DNA from: Nocardioides allogilvus
Lineage (GTDB): Bacteria > Actinomycetota > Actinomycetes > Propionibacteriales > Nocardioidaceae
Direction of reading: 5' to 3'
Assembly: GCF_003047285.1 (NCBI RefSeq)
Contig: NZ_PZYX01000013.1
Location: 49,613 to 113,612, forward strand
DNA length: 64,000 bases
A model generated the notes under the pieces. That model had not been told where the DNA came from and ran no database searches. It saw nothing but the letters and a program-made list of their open reading frames with translations. Positions within the stretch are counted from its first letter, which is position 1. Each line of letters opens with the position of its first letter. Position numbers and translations under genes: made by a program. Positions 52,549 through 63,907 of this stretch are shown here, piece by piece.

Positions 52549-53538
52549 TCAACCGGCGGTCTCGTCTTCGGGCTGGTCGCTGAAGAGGCTGCTGCCACGG
52601 ATGTCCTCTGCGGTGAGCAGGATCAGGTCCTGCTTCCCCAAGGGACGGTCGAGCCCGACCAGTCGCCGTGCCTGACGCAGCCGACAACGCTCGATCGCGT
52701 TGCGGACACTGCGTGCGTTGGAGAAGTTCGGCCGTGGCATCCGAAGAGTGAGGTAGTCCGAGAAGACCTCGCGTGCCTGCTCGTCGAACCGGAAGTTCTC
52801 CTCCGCGACCATCAGCTCGGCGATCTGCATCAGCTCGCCGTGGTCGTAGTCCTCGAACTCGATGTGGTGCGGGACCCGGGAGCTGAGCCCGGGGTTCGCC
52901 GAGAAGAACGTCGCCATCCGGTCGGGATAGCCGGCGAAGATGACCACGAGGTTTCCTCGGTCGTTCTCCATCTCGGTGAGCAGGATCTCGATGACCTCCT
53001 GTCCGTAGTCCCTCTCGTTCTCGGGGCGGAACAGGTAGTAGGCCTCGTCGATGAAGAGGATCCCCCCTGCTGCCTTGGCGATCGCCTCCTTCGTCTTCGG
53101 CGCGGTGTGGCCGATGAACTGACCGACGAGGTCGTCGCGAGTGACGACGTGGACCCGCGGCGCCCGGATGTAGCCGAGCGCGTGCAGGATCGCCGCCATC
53201 CGCATGGCCACGGTGGTCTTGCCGGTGCCCGGTCCTCCCGTGAAGCTCATGTGGAGGGTGGGCTTCGACGATGACAGGCCGAACTGGCTGCGGGCCCGGT
53301 CGACCTGGAGCAGCGAGGCGATCTCCCGGACCCTGCGCTTGACCGATGCCAGCCCGACCAGCTCCGCGTCGAGTGCAGCCAGGGTCTCCTCGACCCTGGC
53401 TGCGGCCTCGTCCGCGGAGAGGTCCAGCTCGGCGTCGTCCGCGAGGATGACGGCCTGGGCCGTGTCCTCGCCGGTCGTGTCGGTCGCTCCCCCGCCGGCG
53501 GCGGCCGGTGGTGGATACCCGAATCCCTGGGACGCCAT
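52549..53538 (-). CDS. cbbX: RuBisCO activase CbbX (AAA+)
   Basis: A 329-residue AAA+ motor that remodels inhibited red-type RuBisCO. Walker A is GGPGTGKTTVA and Walker B is GGILFIDEAYYL. The pore-region stretch HTAPKTKEAIAKA and the arginine-rich C-terminal part (NFSNARSVRNAIERCRLRQA) are family-like. The ATG at 53538 is preferred, with GAGGGAG 9 nt upstream; GTG at 53547 would add 3 residues and overlap the cbbS stop. Third gene of cbbL-cbbS-cbbX. Confidence 0.95.
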   Translation of the reverse strand: MASQGFGYPPPAAAGGGATDTTGEDTAQAVILADDAELDLSADEAAARVEETLAALDAELVGLASVKRRVREIASLLQVDRARSQFGLSSSKPTLHMSFTGGPGTGKTTVAMRMAAILHALGYIRAPRVHVVTRDDLVGQFIGHTAPKTKEAIAKAAGGILFIDEAYYLFRPENERDYGQEVIEILLTEMENDRGNLVVIFAGYPDRMATFFSANPGLSSRVPHHIEFEDYDHGELMQIAELMVAEENFRFDEQAREVFSDYLTLRMPRPNFSNARSVRNAIERCRLRQARRLVGLDRPLGKQDLILLTAEDIRGSSLFSDQPEDETAG

Positions 53539-53543
53539 GATGT

Positions 53544-53972
53544 TCACTCCCTCGCGTAGCGCGTTCCGGCCGGGCGATCGGTGGCATACGACCTCACCGA
53601 GTACCGCTGGACCCGGTCATGGGCGTCCTGGCGCTCGAGCAGCAGGCCGGGCTCGTTGGTCGGCCGTTGGACCAGGAACGACATGGCGGTCGTCTGCTTG
53701 CCGAGCCTGGCGTCGTAGGCGAGCACGCGGATGTAGTGCTCCGGCTGGGCCGCTCGACACTCGTTGATCTGCCTGATGACGCCGTCGGGCTCGACCAGGT
53801 CGAACATCGGCAGGCCCCACATCTCCCAGTAGATGTTGCGTGGGTGCGGGTCGTCGGTGTACTCGATGGACACCGGCCACTCGTGGTCGAGCGCGTACTT
53901 CACCTGGGCCGCGATCTCCTCGTCGGTGAGATCTGGCAGGTAGGAGAAGGTGCCGTAGTGGATCTTGCTCAT
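53544..53972 (-). CDS. cbbS: RuBisCO small subunit, red type
   Basis: A 142-residue small subunit. [16 protein letters not shown] is typical of red-type (form IC/ID) small subunits, and the longer C-terminus ([21 protein letters not shown]) fits the family's beta-hairpin extension. It begins 26 nt after cbbL with an RBS. It is encoded between cbbL and cbbX. Confidence 0.96.
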   Translation of the reverse strand: MSKIHYGTFSYLPDLTDEEIAAQVKYALDHEWPVSIEYTDDPHPRNIYWEMWGLPMFDLVEPDGVIRQINECRAAQPEHYIRVLAYDARLGKQTTAMSFLVQRPTNEPGLLLERQDAHDRVQRYSVRSYATDRPAGTRYARE

Positions 53973-53998
53973 GGTGTGCTCCTCTCGGTGGGTTGTCG

Positions 53999-55540
<1,542 letters not shown>

Positions 55541-55558
55541 TTAAGGGATGAGTTATCC

Positions 55559-56470
55559 ATGGCCAACCCCACGGACCTGCCGGCAGCCGCCACCTGGGCT
55601 CGCCTGCAGACCTTCATCGCCGTCTACGACGGCGGCAGCGTCCGGGTCGCCGCCGAGTCGCTCCACGTGACGCCGCCTGCCGTCTCCGCCGCCATCTCGG
55701 CGCTGGAGTCGGCGCTCGGCGTACCCCTCTTCACCAAGGCGGGTCGCGGCATCGTGCCCACCGACGCGGGCGACATCTTCGCGTCCTACGTCCACAAGCT
55801 GCTGGGCCTGCTGGTCGAGGCCTCCGGAGCCGTGCACGACGCCGATCGCGGCCGCGTCCGCATCGGGGCCGTCGCGACCGCGAGCGAATACGTCCTTCCT
55901 CCCCTGATCGCGTCCTTCGCCCGTGAGCACCCCCACGTCGAGCTGTCGCTGTCGGTGCTGCCACGAGACGAGCTTTTCGCACTGGCCGCCGATCACCACG
56001 TCGACGTGGTGCTGGCCGGCCGCCCCCCACGAGGGTCGGGGCTGATCACCCGAGCCCGCCGCCCCAACAGGCTCCTGCTGGTCGGACGCCCCGGACTCGA
56101 GGGCGACCCGTTGACCACTCCGTGGCTGCTCACGGCGGTCGGCTCCGGCACCCGGGACACGACGCTGTCCCTCCTCAACCGGCTCCAGGCGGCGCCCCCG
56201 CTCCTCACGCTGGGCACCTCCGGAGCGGTCGTGGCCGCTGCGCGGCAGGGGCTGGGAGTGACCCTCGTGCACGAGGAGGCCGTGCGTGGCCAGGTCGCCA
56301 GCGGGGAGCTCACCACCTACCCGCTCGCCGGCACGCCCCTGGACCGCCCCTGGCACCTCTGCACCAGCGCCGAGCCGACGTCGGCGACGCGGTTGTTCGT
56401 ACGGCACGTCAGCAACCAGGAGAGCGTGGGGGAAGCCGGGTTTCACACCCGGGATCGCCCGAAGGGGTGA
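55559..56470 (+). CDS. cbbR: LysR regulator CbbR
   Basis: A 303-residue LysR regulator next to and divergent from cbbL, the standard CbbR location. The HTH is RLQTFIAVYDGGSVRVAAESLHVTPPAVSAAISALESALG. The effector domain starts RVRIGAVATASEYVLPPLI. It probably activates cbbLSX in response to metabolites such as RuBP or NADPH, as CbbRs do; effector specificity is not visible. Confidence 0.92.
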   Translation: MANPTDLPAAATWARLQTFIAVYDGGSVRVAAESLHVTPPAVSAAISALESALGVPLFTKAGRGIVPTDAGDIFASYVHKLLGLLVEASGAVHDADRGRVRIGAVATASEYVLPPLIASFAREHPHVELSLSVLPRDELFALAADHHVDVVLAGRPPRGSGLITRARRPNRLLLVGRPGLEGDPLTTPWLLTAVGSGTRDTTLSLLNRLQAAPPLLTLGTSGAVVAAARQGLGVTLVHEEAVRGQVASGELTTYPLAGTPLDRPWHLCTSAEPTSATRLFVRHVSNQESVGEAGFHTRDRPKG

Positions 56471-56505
56471 GTCCTTCGTCGCGGCAGCCTGCGCATGCTG
56501 CGGGG

Positions 56506-57477
56506 ATGAGCATCCTCCACAGCACAGCCCGTGAGCTGACCCACGGCGGCCGCGGCATCCTGGCCGCCGACGAATCCATCAAGACGATGTCCGCCCGCCT
56601 CGAGGCGGAGGGCATCACTGCCGGCGAAACCGCGCGTCGGGACTACCGCGAGCTCCTGCTCACTGCGCCCGGACTCTCCGCGACCGTCAGTGGCATCATC
56701 CTGGCCGACGAGACGTTCGGCCAGGAGCTCAGCGACGGGCGCCCCTTTCCGGTTGCGGCCCGCGAGCTCGGAGTCCTGCCCGGCATCAAGGTCGACACCG
56801 GCACCACCCCACTTCCCGGTGCTGGCGGCGCCCTGATCACCGAGGGGCTCGACGGCCTCGGCGCGCGCCTGTCGTCGTACGCCGAACGCGGAGCCGCCTT
56901 CGCCAAGTGGCGCGCGGTCATCGACATCGCCACGACCACCGAGCAGACGGCGCGCGCCAACGGGCACGCCCTGGCCCGGTATGCGGCCCTGTGCCAGGAG
57001 CACGGCATCGTTCCCATCGTGGAACCCGAGGTGCTCTGCTCCGGTGACCACGACATCGTCGCGTGCGCCGACACCACCCGACTCGCGCTCGCTGTGGTGT
57101 TCAACGAGCTCGAGGATGCGGGCGTCGATCTGAGGGGCATCGTGCTCAAGCCCAACTTCGTCACGCCCGGCCTGGAGGCGCCGAAGGTCAGTGCGGCCGC
57201 GGTGGCCGCTGCGACGTTCGAGATCCTTCGTTCCACCGTGCCCGCAGCGGTCCCCGGCATCGCGTTCCTCTCCGGCGGGCACCCGACCGACGACGTGTGC
57301 GCCTTCCTCAAGGAGCTCAGCGCGATCCCGGAGCGACCCTGGGACGTGACGTTCTCCTTCGGGCGAGCCCTGGTGAGCGCGGCACTGAGCACCTGGGGCG
57401 GAGCCCCGGCCAACGTCGACGCCGCGCAGGAACGGCTTCTCGACAACTGCCGCCAGGCCGCCGACGCCACTGCCTGA
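56506..57477 (+). CDS. Fructose-bisphosphate aldolase, class I
   Basis: A 323-residue aldolase of the Schiff-base class. The start GRGILAADESIKTM, the LKPNFV Schiff-base Lys and the FLSGGHPTDD motif identify class I. It cleaves and forms fructose-1,6-bisphosphate and, in the Calvin cycle, sedoheptulose-1,7-bisphosphate. It follows cbbR by 35 nt on the same strand. Many bacterial cbb operons use class II aldolases, so class I is a notable choice. Confidence 0.93.
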   Translation: MSILHSTARELTHGGRGILAADESIKTMSARLEAEGITAGETARRDYRELLLTAPGLSATVSGIILADETFGQELSDGRPFPVAARELGVLPGIKVDTGTTPLPGAGGALITEGLDGLGARLSSYAERGAAFAKWRAVIDIATTTEQTARANGHALARYAALCQEHGIVPIVEPEVLCSGDHDIVACADTTRLALAVVFNELEDAGVDLRGIVLKPNFVTPGLEAPKVSAAAVAAATFEILRSTVPAAVPGIAFLSGGHPTDDVCAFLKELSAIPERPWDVTFSFGRALVSAALSTWGGAPANVDAAQERLLDNCRQAADATA

Positions 57478-57503
57478 CCTCACCGCACGGACGAGTGCCC
57501 GAC

Positions 57504-58673
57504 CTACAGGGGCAGCTCGACCAGCACCGTGGTCCCGCGACCAGGCACCGACTCGACCCGCAACGACGTCTCGATCACGGCGCATCGCTCGGCGACGGAG
57601 CTCAGCCCGAAGTGCTGGCTGCCATCAGCGTCCCCCGCCCGGGACGTCCGGGTCTCCGCAACGTCGAAGCCCAGGCCGTCGTCGGTGCAGCCCAGCACCA
57701 TGGAGTCGCCGACGCGACGCAGCGAGAGCGTGATCTGCTCGGCATCAGCGTGCTTGACCGCGTTGGCGAGCGCCTCCTGGGCGATCCGGTAGAGCGATGC
57801 GGCCGCGTGGTCCGGAATCGTGTCGACGCCCGCCTCGGGGTCAACGACGAGACGGATCTCCGGCCCGTCGTCTCGTCGCGCCGTCTGCACCAGCGACTCG
57901 ATCGCCGCGACCAGCCCGAGGTCGTCCAGGACCAGACTGTGCAGGCCGGTGATCGCCGCGCGGGTCTGGTTGTAGGCCATGTCCGCGAGCGCGCGGGCGT
58001 TGGAGATCTCGTCTCGCGCGCGGTAGAGCTCCTTGACCCGGGTCGGCAGGTCCGACTCGTCGCTCGCGGCGAGCTGGGAGACGGTGAGGTCTGCGGCCGA
58101 GAGGTGGAACGACATCGAGGCCAGGGCTGTGGTCACGCCGTCGTGCAGGTCGAACGCCAGTCGGCGGCGCTCAGCCTCCTGGGCCTGGACCGCCTGCTTG
58201 ATCAACTGGTCCCGTTCGGTGCGATGACGGCTGGCGGCACGGAAGAGCTGCTCGGCATGGACGTGCAACCCGAGCAGCGAAACCACCGACTCCGCGGCCG
58301 CAAGGTCCGCGTCACCGAAGGGCCTGCGCGGGCTGCGGTGCACGGCGAGCACACCGATCACCCTGCCGTCGACGCCGGGGAGCGGCAGGCACATCCGGGC
58401 CACGGTCTGGTGGGGGGCGAGGCCGAGCAGCTGCCGGTGGAGGGCGTTGCGCGGGGAGTCGGCCTCCAGCAGCACCGCCTTCCGGGTGCGTGCCACCAGC
58501 CCGGTGACGCCGAAGCCGACCTGGAGCTTGAGCGCCGCCGCCGAAGGGTGCGTCGGATGCATGTCGACGATGCTGAGGTCCTGGCCGTCGATCGCGTAGA
58601 CGAGCACGCCCTCGGCATCCAGCAGGTCCGCGAGCTGTCGGGCGTCGGGCACCTCGTCACCTGCGGGCTTCAA
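57504..58673 (-). CDS. GAF-domain sensor histidine kinase
   Basis: A 389-residue cytosolic histidine kinase. The N-terminal about 190 residues form a GAF domain (VGFGVTGLVARTRKAVLLEA). The HisKA_3 phospho-acceptor is in RRRLAFDLHDGVTTALASM, followed by HATPase (DGLGFDVAE, FGLSSVAERCAVI). No membrane segment, so it senses an intracellular ligand or redox signal. I chose the TTG overlapping the partner's stop (TTGA); GTG at 58652 is possible. It pairs with the response regulator upstream. Lies inside the cbb cluster on the opposite strand. Confidence 0.85.
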   Translation of the reverse strand: MKPAGDEVPDARQLADLLDAEGVLVYAIDGQDLSIVDMHPTHPSAAALKLQVGFGVTGLVARTRKAVLLEADSPRNALHRQLLGLAPHQTVARMCLPLPGVDGRVIGVLAVHRSPRRPFGDADLAAAESVVSLLGLHVHAEQLFRAASRHRTERDQLIKQAVQAQEAERRRLAFDLHDGVTTALASMSFHLSAADLTVSQLAASDESDLPTRVKELYRARDEISNARALADMAYNQTRAAITGLHSLVLDDLGLVAAIESLVQTARRDDGPEIRLVVDPEAGVDTIPDHAAASLYRIAQEALANAVKHADAEQITLSLRRVGDSMVLGCTDDGLGFDVAETRTSRAGDADGSQHFGLSSVAERCAVIETSLRVESVPGRGTTVLVELPL

Positions 58674-59338
58674 TGGAACAGGCCTTCCCGGAGCGCGACG
58701 GAGATCGCTCCGCTGCGGTCGGAGACCCCGAGCTTGCGGTAGAGGCCACGGATGTGGGTCTTGACGGTGTCCTCGCTGACCACGAGCTTGCCGGCGACAC
58801 CCTTGTTCGAGTGACCGGAGACGAGCAGCTCGAGGACCTCGGACTCGCGCTGGGTGAGACCGAGGTGGGCCCCCGACCAGAACTCCCCTGCACTGAGCCT
58901 CGCGGCCGACAGCGCCACCCGTCCGGCCAGGGCGGGGTCCACGACGATCTCGCCCTCGCGAACCAGGCGCAGGTGGTGGACCAGCTCCTGACCGTCGATG
59001 CGCTTGAGGATGTAGCCCGAGGCACCGACACGCAGCGCCTGGTAGAGGTAGTGCTCGTCGTCGTACACCGTCAGCAGCACGACCTTGGTCCCCGGGTGCT
59101 GGGAGGTGACCTGCCGGCACAGGTCCAGGCCGCTCTCCCTGCCAATGCGCACGTCGCACAAGGCCACGTCCGGGTTCAGCTCGGCGATCAGCGCGAGGGC
59201 GCCGGCTGCGGTGGTCGACTGGCCGACGATCTGCACCTCGTCCGGGAAGTGGCCCAACATCGCGCCGAGCCCCTGCAGCACCATCTCGTGGTCGTCCACG
59301 AGCACGAGGCGCAGTGGGGTCGTGGCGGTCTCCGGCAT
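58670..59338 (-). CDS. NarL/FixJ-type response regulator
   Basis: A 222-residue response regulator. The receiver has the phospho-Asp in ALCDVRIGRESG and the conserved Lys in GYILKRIDG. The output LuxR HTH is LTQRESEVLELLVSGHSNKGVAGKL then VSEDTVKTHI. It lies first in the two-gene unit with the GAF kinase and is divergent from rpe. A palindrome in the intergenic region is a candidate target. Confidence 0.93.
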   Translation of the reverse strand: MPETATTPLRLVLVDDHEMVLQGLGAMLGHFPDEVQIVGQSTTAAGALALIAELNPDVALCDVRIGRESGLDLCRQVTSQHPGTKVVLLTVYDDEHYLYQALRVGASGYILKRIDGQELVHHLRLVREGEIVVDPALAGRVALSAARLSAGEFWSGAHLGLTQRESEVLELLVSGHSNKGVAGKLVVSEDTVKTHIRGLYRKLGVSDRSGAISVALREGLFH

Positions 59339-59402
59339 GGCCCAAGGCTAGCCACCCACACCGGTCCGACAGGTCCCTCTCCGGGCATCTCACCCTCACC
59401 TC

Positions 59403-59416
59403 CACCCACGTGGGTG
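59403..59416. promoter_or_regulatory. Perfect 14-bp palindrome in the regulator-rpe intergenic region
   Basis: CACCCAC/GTGGGTG, 64 nt upstream of the response regulator and 61 nt upstream of rpe. It sits between divergent genes and is flanked by CTCACC copies. It may be a binding site for the response regulator or another factor. Confidence 0.5.
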
Positions 59417-59477
59417 AGTGCCGTACGGCGCCGTGCGCGGTCCCATGGAGGCACCAGACCAGGAAGGGGCGATCCCG

Positions 59478-60203
59478 ATGACGCAGACCATGGCTCCGTC
59501 CGCCGCCACCCGCACCCGCGAGCCCCTCATCGTGCCGTCGGTGCTGCCCGCCGACTTCGCCCGCATCGGTGACGAGGTCCGCGAGCTCTGCGAGGCTGGC
59601 GTCGACCGCATCCAGTGGGACGTGATGGACGGCGTGTTCGTCCCCAACCTCACCTTCGGTCCCGACGTGATCGCGGCAGCGCGTCCGCACAGCACGGTCG
59701 GCTTCGAGGCCCACCTCATGGTCGTCAATCCCGACGAGCTCCTGGGGAGGTACGTCGACGCGGGCTGTGAGCTCGTCATCGTGCACGCCGAGGCCTGCAC
59801 CCACCTGCACCGCACCCTGGCCCGCATCCGCGAGCTCGGCGCCCGCAGCGGGGTCGCGCTCAACCCGCACACGCCGGCCGAGGTCTTCGGCCACGTGATG
59901 GAGGAGACCGACCTGGTCCTCGCCATGACCGTCAACCCGGGCTTCGGCGGGCAGGCCTACATCTCCGCGGTCGAGCCCAAGGTCGCCCGGCTGCGCCGGA
60001 TGATCGACGAGTCCGGCCTCGACATCGAGCTCGAGGTCGACGGCGGCATCACCGAGGCGACCGTCAGCGAGGCGGCCGCGGCCGGTGCGGACGTGTTCAT
60101 CTCGGGTTCCTGGATGTACGCCTACCCGGCCGGCAAGGCAGCCGCCGTCACCCGGCTCCGCGAGATCGCGGCCGAGAACATGACCCAAGGAGGTCCGTCA
60201 TGA
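59478..60203 (+). CDS. rpe: Ribulose-phosphate 3-epimerase
   Basis: A 241-residue TIM-barrel enzyme interconverting ribulose-5-phosphate and xylulose-5-phosphate. Motifs are [52 protein letters not shown] and [11 protein letters not shown]. The ATG is preceded by AGGAAGG. Coupled to tkt (ATGA). Supplies the Calvin cycle and pentose phosphate pathway. Confidence 0.96.
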   Translation: MTQTMAPSAATRTREPLIVPSVLPADFARIGDEVRELCEAGVDRIQWDVMDGVFVPNLTFGPDVIAAARPHSTVGFEAHLMVVNPDELLGRYVDAGCELVIVHAEACTHLHRTLARIRELGARSGVALNPHTPAEVFGHVMEETDLVLAMTVNPGFGGQAYISAVEPKVARLRRMIDESGLDIELEVDGGITEATVSEAAAAGADVFISGSWMYAYPAGKAAAVTRLREIAAENMTQGGPS

Positions 60204-62125
60204 CCGACGTCCTGCAGACCGAGCACACGACCGTCGAGACCGACCGACTCGCCGTCGACACGCTGCGCTTCCTCGCCGCCGACATGGTCCAGGCCGCCAA
60301 CAGCGGGCACCCCGGCATGCCCATGGGAGCGGCACCGATGGCCTGGGCGCTCTGGAGCCGCCACCTGCGCCACGACCCGGCCGACCCGGCGTGGGCCGAC
60401 CGCGACCGTTTCGTGCTCTCGGCCGGCCACGGCTCGGCACTGCTCTACGGCCTCCTGCACATCTTCGGTTACGACCTGCCGACCGAGGAGCTGCGGGCAT
60501 TCCGCCAGCTCGGCTCACGCACACCGGGGCACCCGGAGTTCGGACACACCCCCGGGGTCGAGTGCACCACCGGGCCGCTCGGCCAGGGGTTGGCCATGGC
60601 CGTCGGCATGGCGCTGGCCGAGCGCATGAGCGCGGCGCGTTTCCCCCGGGTCACCGACCACCGCACCTACGCGATCGTCGGCGACGGCTGCCTGATGGAG
60701 GGCGTCAGCCACGAGGCCGGCTCCTTCGCCGGACACCTCGGGCTGGGCGGACTCGTCGTGCTCTGGGACGACAACTCGATCACCATCGACGGTGCCGTCG
60801 ATCGATCCTGCAGCGACGACCAGCTGGCCCGCTTCGCGGCCTACGGCTGGCACACCGAGCAGGTGCTGGACGGCACCGACGTCGAGGCGATCCACGAGGC
60901 GATCACGCGCGCCGAGGCAGACCCGCGCCCGAGCTTCATCGCGGTCCGCACGGTGATCGGCCAGGGCGCCCCCGGGGTCGAGGGGACGTCGAAGGCGCAC
61001 GGCTCGCCACTCGGGGAGGAGCTGCTGGCCGAGACGAAGCGGCTGGCCGGCTGGGACCACGAAGCCTTCACGGTGCCGGAGCCGGTCCGGGCCGCCTGCG
61101 CGGCACTCGCGGCCGATGGCGCCCGCGCACACGCCGAGTGGGACAAGACGTTCGCGGCCTTCGCCGACGCAGAGCCCGAGGTGGCCGCGCAGTTCACCCG
61201 GGCCCTCGGGCGCGCGCTGCCCGCTGACCTCGAGGAGGTCCTGGGCGGTGCTGTCGGCGACGCTCCGCGGGCCACCCGGCAGTCGTCGCAGGCGTGCCTC
61301 AACGCCCTGCGGGACGCGCTGCCCGAGCTGGTCGGCGGCTCCGCAGACCTCGCCGGCTCGACCGGCACGTCGTTCGGCGACGTGATCACCCGCGACGACT
61401 TCGGGCGGAGGGCGATCGGCTTCGGCATCCGTGAGTTCGGCATGGCGACGTTCATGAACGGCATCAGCCTGCACGGCGGCTTCCGGGTCTTCGGCAGCAC
61501 TTTCCTGGTGTTCGCCGACTACCTGCGCCCGGCCCTGCGTCTCTCGGCGCTGATGAAGCAGCCGGTCGTCTACGTGTTCACGCACGACTCGATCGCGGTC
61601 GGCGAGGACGGCCCGACGCACCAGCCGATCACGCACATCGAGTCCCTGCGGATCATCCCCGGCCTCCAGGTCCTCCGCCCGGCCGACGACGCGGAGACCG
61701 CGAGGGCCTGGCAGCTGGCCCTCGAGCGCACCGACGGGCCCACCGCACTGGTGCTCTCGCGCCAGTCGCTGCCCCAGCTGGACCGCGCGACGTTCGAGAG
61801 CGACAGCCCAGTCACCCTGGAGATCGTCGCCACCGGTTCGGAGGTGGCCCTGGCCGCGGCGGTGGCCGAGGTCTTCCGCGGGGAGGGGTACGGCGTCCGC
61901 GTGGTGTCCCCGTTCGACCGCTCCCGGTACACCCCGGACCCCTCGGCGACCCGGGTCAGCATCGAGGCCGGCAGCACGTCGGCGTGGTCCGGCATCGCCG
62001 ACGTCGCCATCGGCATCGACGACTTCGGTGCCAGCGGTCCGGGCGAGGACGTCCTCGCCTTCCACGGCTTCACCGTCGACAACGTGGTGGCGAAGATCCG
62101 CGAACACCTCGCCACGAGGCGATGA
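60200..62125 (+). CDS. tkt: Transketolase
   Basis: A 641-residue thiamine diphosphate enzyme moving two-carbon units between sugar phosphates. The N-terminal [11 protein letters not shown] and the TPP motif [12 protein letters not shown], and the second domain's [15 protein letters not shown] and [14 protein letters not shown], are family hallmarks. It overlaps rpe and cbbY. It regenerates RuBP precursors in the cycle. Confidence 0.97.
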   Translation: MTDVLQTEHTTVETDRLAVDTLRFLAADMVQAANSGHPGMPMGAAPMAWALWSRHLRHDPADPAWADRDRFVLSAGHGSALLYGLLHIFGYDLPTEELRAFRQLGSRTPGHPEFGHTPGVECTTGPLGQGLAMAVGMALAERMSAARFPRVTDHRTYAIVGDGCLMEGVSHEAGSFAGHLGLGGLVVLWDDNSITIDGAVDRSCSDDQLARFAAYGWHTEQVLDGTDVEAIHEAITRAEADPRPSFIAVRTVIGQGAPGVEGTSKAHGSPLGEELLAETKRLAGWDHEAFTVPEPVRAACAALAADGARAHAEWDKTFAAFADAEPEVAAQFTRALGRALPADLEEVLGGAVGDAPRATRQSSQACLNALRDALPELVGGSADLAGSTGTSFGDVITRDDFGRRAIGFGIREFGMATFMNGISLHGGFRVFGSTFLVFADYLRPALRLSALMKQPVVYVFTHDSIAVGEDGPTHQPITHIESLRIIPGLQVLRPADDAETARAWQLALERTDGPTALVLSRQSLPQLDRATFESDSPVTLEIVATGSEVALAAAVAEVFRGEGYGVRVVSPFDRSRYTPDPSATRVSIEAGSTSAWSGIADVAIGIDDFGASGPGEDVLAFHGFTVDNVVAKIREHLATRR

Positions 62126-62829
62126 CCGGGCTGGAGGCCGTCATCTTCGACGTCGACGGCACGCTCGTGGACAGCGAGCGCGACGGTCACCGGGTGGCGT
62201 TCAACGCGGCCTTCGAGGAGGCGGGGCTGCCCGACCGGTGGGACGTCACGACCTACGGCGGACTGCTCAGCACCGCCGGCGGCGGCAAGCGGCTGGCGCG
62301 CTGGCTGGAGCGCGCAGGCCGCCCCGCTGACGAGGCGCGCGAGCTGGCCGCCGTGCTCCACGAGCGCAAGACCGCGATCATGCGAGTGCTCGTCGAGGAG
62401 GGGCACATCCGGGCCCGGCCGGGCATCCACCGGCTGATCGACGAGCTCGATAACCACGGGGTGCCGATGCACGTCGCCACCACCGGCACCCGGGCCTGGG
62501 TGGAGCCGTTGCTCGACCGGGTCTTCGGCGACCGCTTCGGCGTCGTCGTGACCGGGACCGAGGTGCCAGACCTGAAGCCCAGCCCCGCGGTGTACCTCGA
62601 GGTCCTGCACCGGCTCGGAACCGGACCCGAGGGTGTCGTGGCAGTCGAGGACTCCGCGAACGGCGTGCGGGCGGCCACTGCCGCAGGCCTGGTCTGCGTG
62701 GCCACCTACAACACCTACACCCGTGACGACGACCTGTCCGCAGCGACGCTGGTGACACCCGACGCCGCGGACCCGGCGTTCACGGCGTGGTTCCGCGACC
62801 GGCTTCGGGCGACCGTCCGCCCGGCGTGA
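62122..62829 (+). CDS. cbbY: HAD hydrolase CbbY, probable xylulose-1,5-bisphosphate phosphatase
   Basis: A 235-residue HAD phosphatase. Motif I is [11 protein letters not shown], motif II includes ATTGTRAW, and motif IV is [13 protein letters not shown]. CbbY enzymes of red-type RuBisCO operons hydrolyse the inhibitory sugar phosphate xylulose-1,5-bisphosphate; the assignment follows from context and similarity. Overlaps tkt and glcD. Confidence 0.9.
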   Translation: MTGLEAVIFDVDGTLVDSERDGHRVAFNAAFEEAGLPDRWDVTTYGGLLSTAGGGKRLARWLERAGRPADEARELAAVLHERKTAIMRVLVEEGHIRARPGIHRLIDELDNHGVPMHVATTGTRAWVEPLLDRVFGDRFGVVVTGTEVPDLKPSPAVYLEVLHRLGTGPEGVVAVEDSANGVRAATAAGLVCVATYNTYTRDDDLSAATLVTPDAADPAFTAWFRDRLRATVRPA

Positions 62830-63907
62830 TGGCTGGCACACTCATGACCATGCAGGTGGACAGTGTTGTCGCCGACGCAGTCGCCGAGCTGGTCGGCTCG
62901 CTCCCCGACGGGGTGGTGGTGACCGGCGCCGACGAGATGGACAAGTACCGCGAAGACTTCGCGCGGGACGGGTCGGCCGGGATGCCGATCGCCGTCGTGC
63001 GCGCCGACAATGCCGGCCAGGTGCAGCAGGCAGTGCGCTGGGCGGCCGCGCACCGGGTGCCCGTTGTCCCGCGTGGCGCGGGCACGGGCCTGTCGGGCGG
63101 GTCCTCGGCCGTCGACGGCGGGACCACGATCTCGCTGGACCGGATGCGACTGATCGAGATCGATCCTGCCTGCCAGGTCGCGATCGTAGAGCCGGGCGCG
63201 TTGAACGCCGACGTCAAACGGGCCGCCGCCGAGCACGGCCTGTGGTACCCGCCCGACCCGTCGTCGTACGAGATCTGCTCGATCGGCGGCAACCTCGCCA
63301 CCAACGCCGGCGGCCTGTGCTGCGTGAAGTACGGCGTGACGACCGACTACGTCCTCGGGATGGACGTCGTGCTGGCCGACGGCACGCTCGTCACGCTGGG
63401 CGGCAAGCAGATCAAGGATGTCGCCGGGCTGTCGCTGCTGAAGCTCTTCGTCGGCAGCGAGGGCACCCTCGGAGTCATCACCCGGGCGACGCTGCGGTTG
63501 ATCCCCGCCCAGACCGCGGGTGCGACCCTGGTCAGCGCCTTCCCGACCATGACCTCCGCGTCGCGTGCGGTGGTGGCCATCCGCAGTCGCGTGCGCTGTT
63601 CGATGCTGGAGCTGATGGACAACACGACCATCAACGCCGTCGAGGACTGGCGCTCCCACGGGCTCGACCGATCGACCGGCGCCCTGCTGCTCGCGCAGTC
63701 GGATGCGTCCGGAAGGTCGTGCGAGGCGGAGATCGATCTGATCCGCGAGTGCTGCGAGCATGAAGGTGCGTCCGACGTCTTCACGACCACCGACGCCGAC
63801 GAGGCCCAGCTGTTCGTCGCGGCCCGTCGCAACGCGTTCCTGGCCCTCGAGCAGCGCGGCAGTGTCCTCTTCGAGGACGTCGGCGTCCCGGTGCCGCTAC
63901 TGCCCGG
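62829..63907 (+). pseudogene. glcD: Glycolate oxidase subunit GlcD-like gene, interrupted
   Basis: An FAD-linked oxidase (PCMH fold) that would oxidise glycolate to glyoxylate. FAD motifs VPRGAGTGLSGGSSAV, SIGGNLATNAGGLCC and VGSEGTLGVITRATL are intact, and the start ATG overlaps the cbbY stop (TGATG). The reading continues to LFEDVGVPVPLLPG near 63907, where a normal GlcD continues with LLP followed by an ELV-type helix. Sequence then changes to a different element with an RBS and a transposase start. Roughly the last 95-100 residues are lost. Confidence 0.8.
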
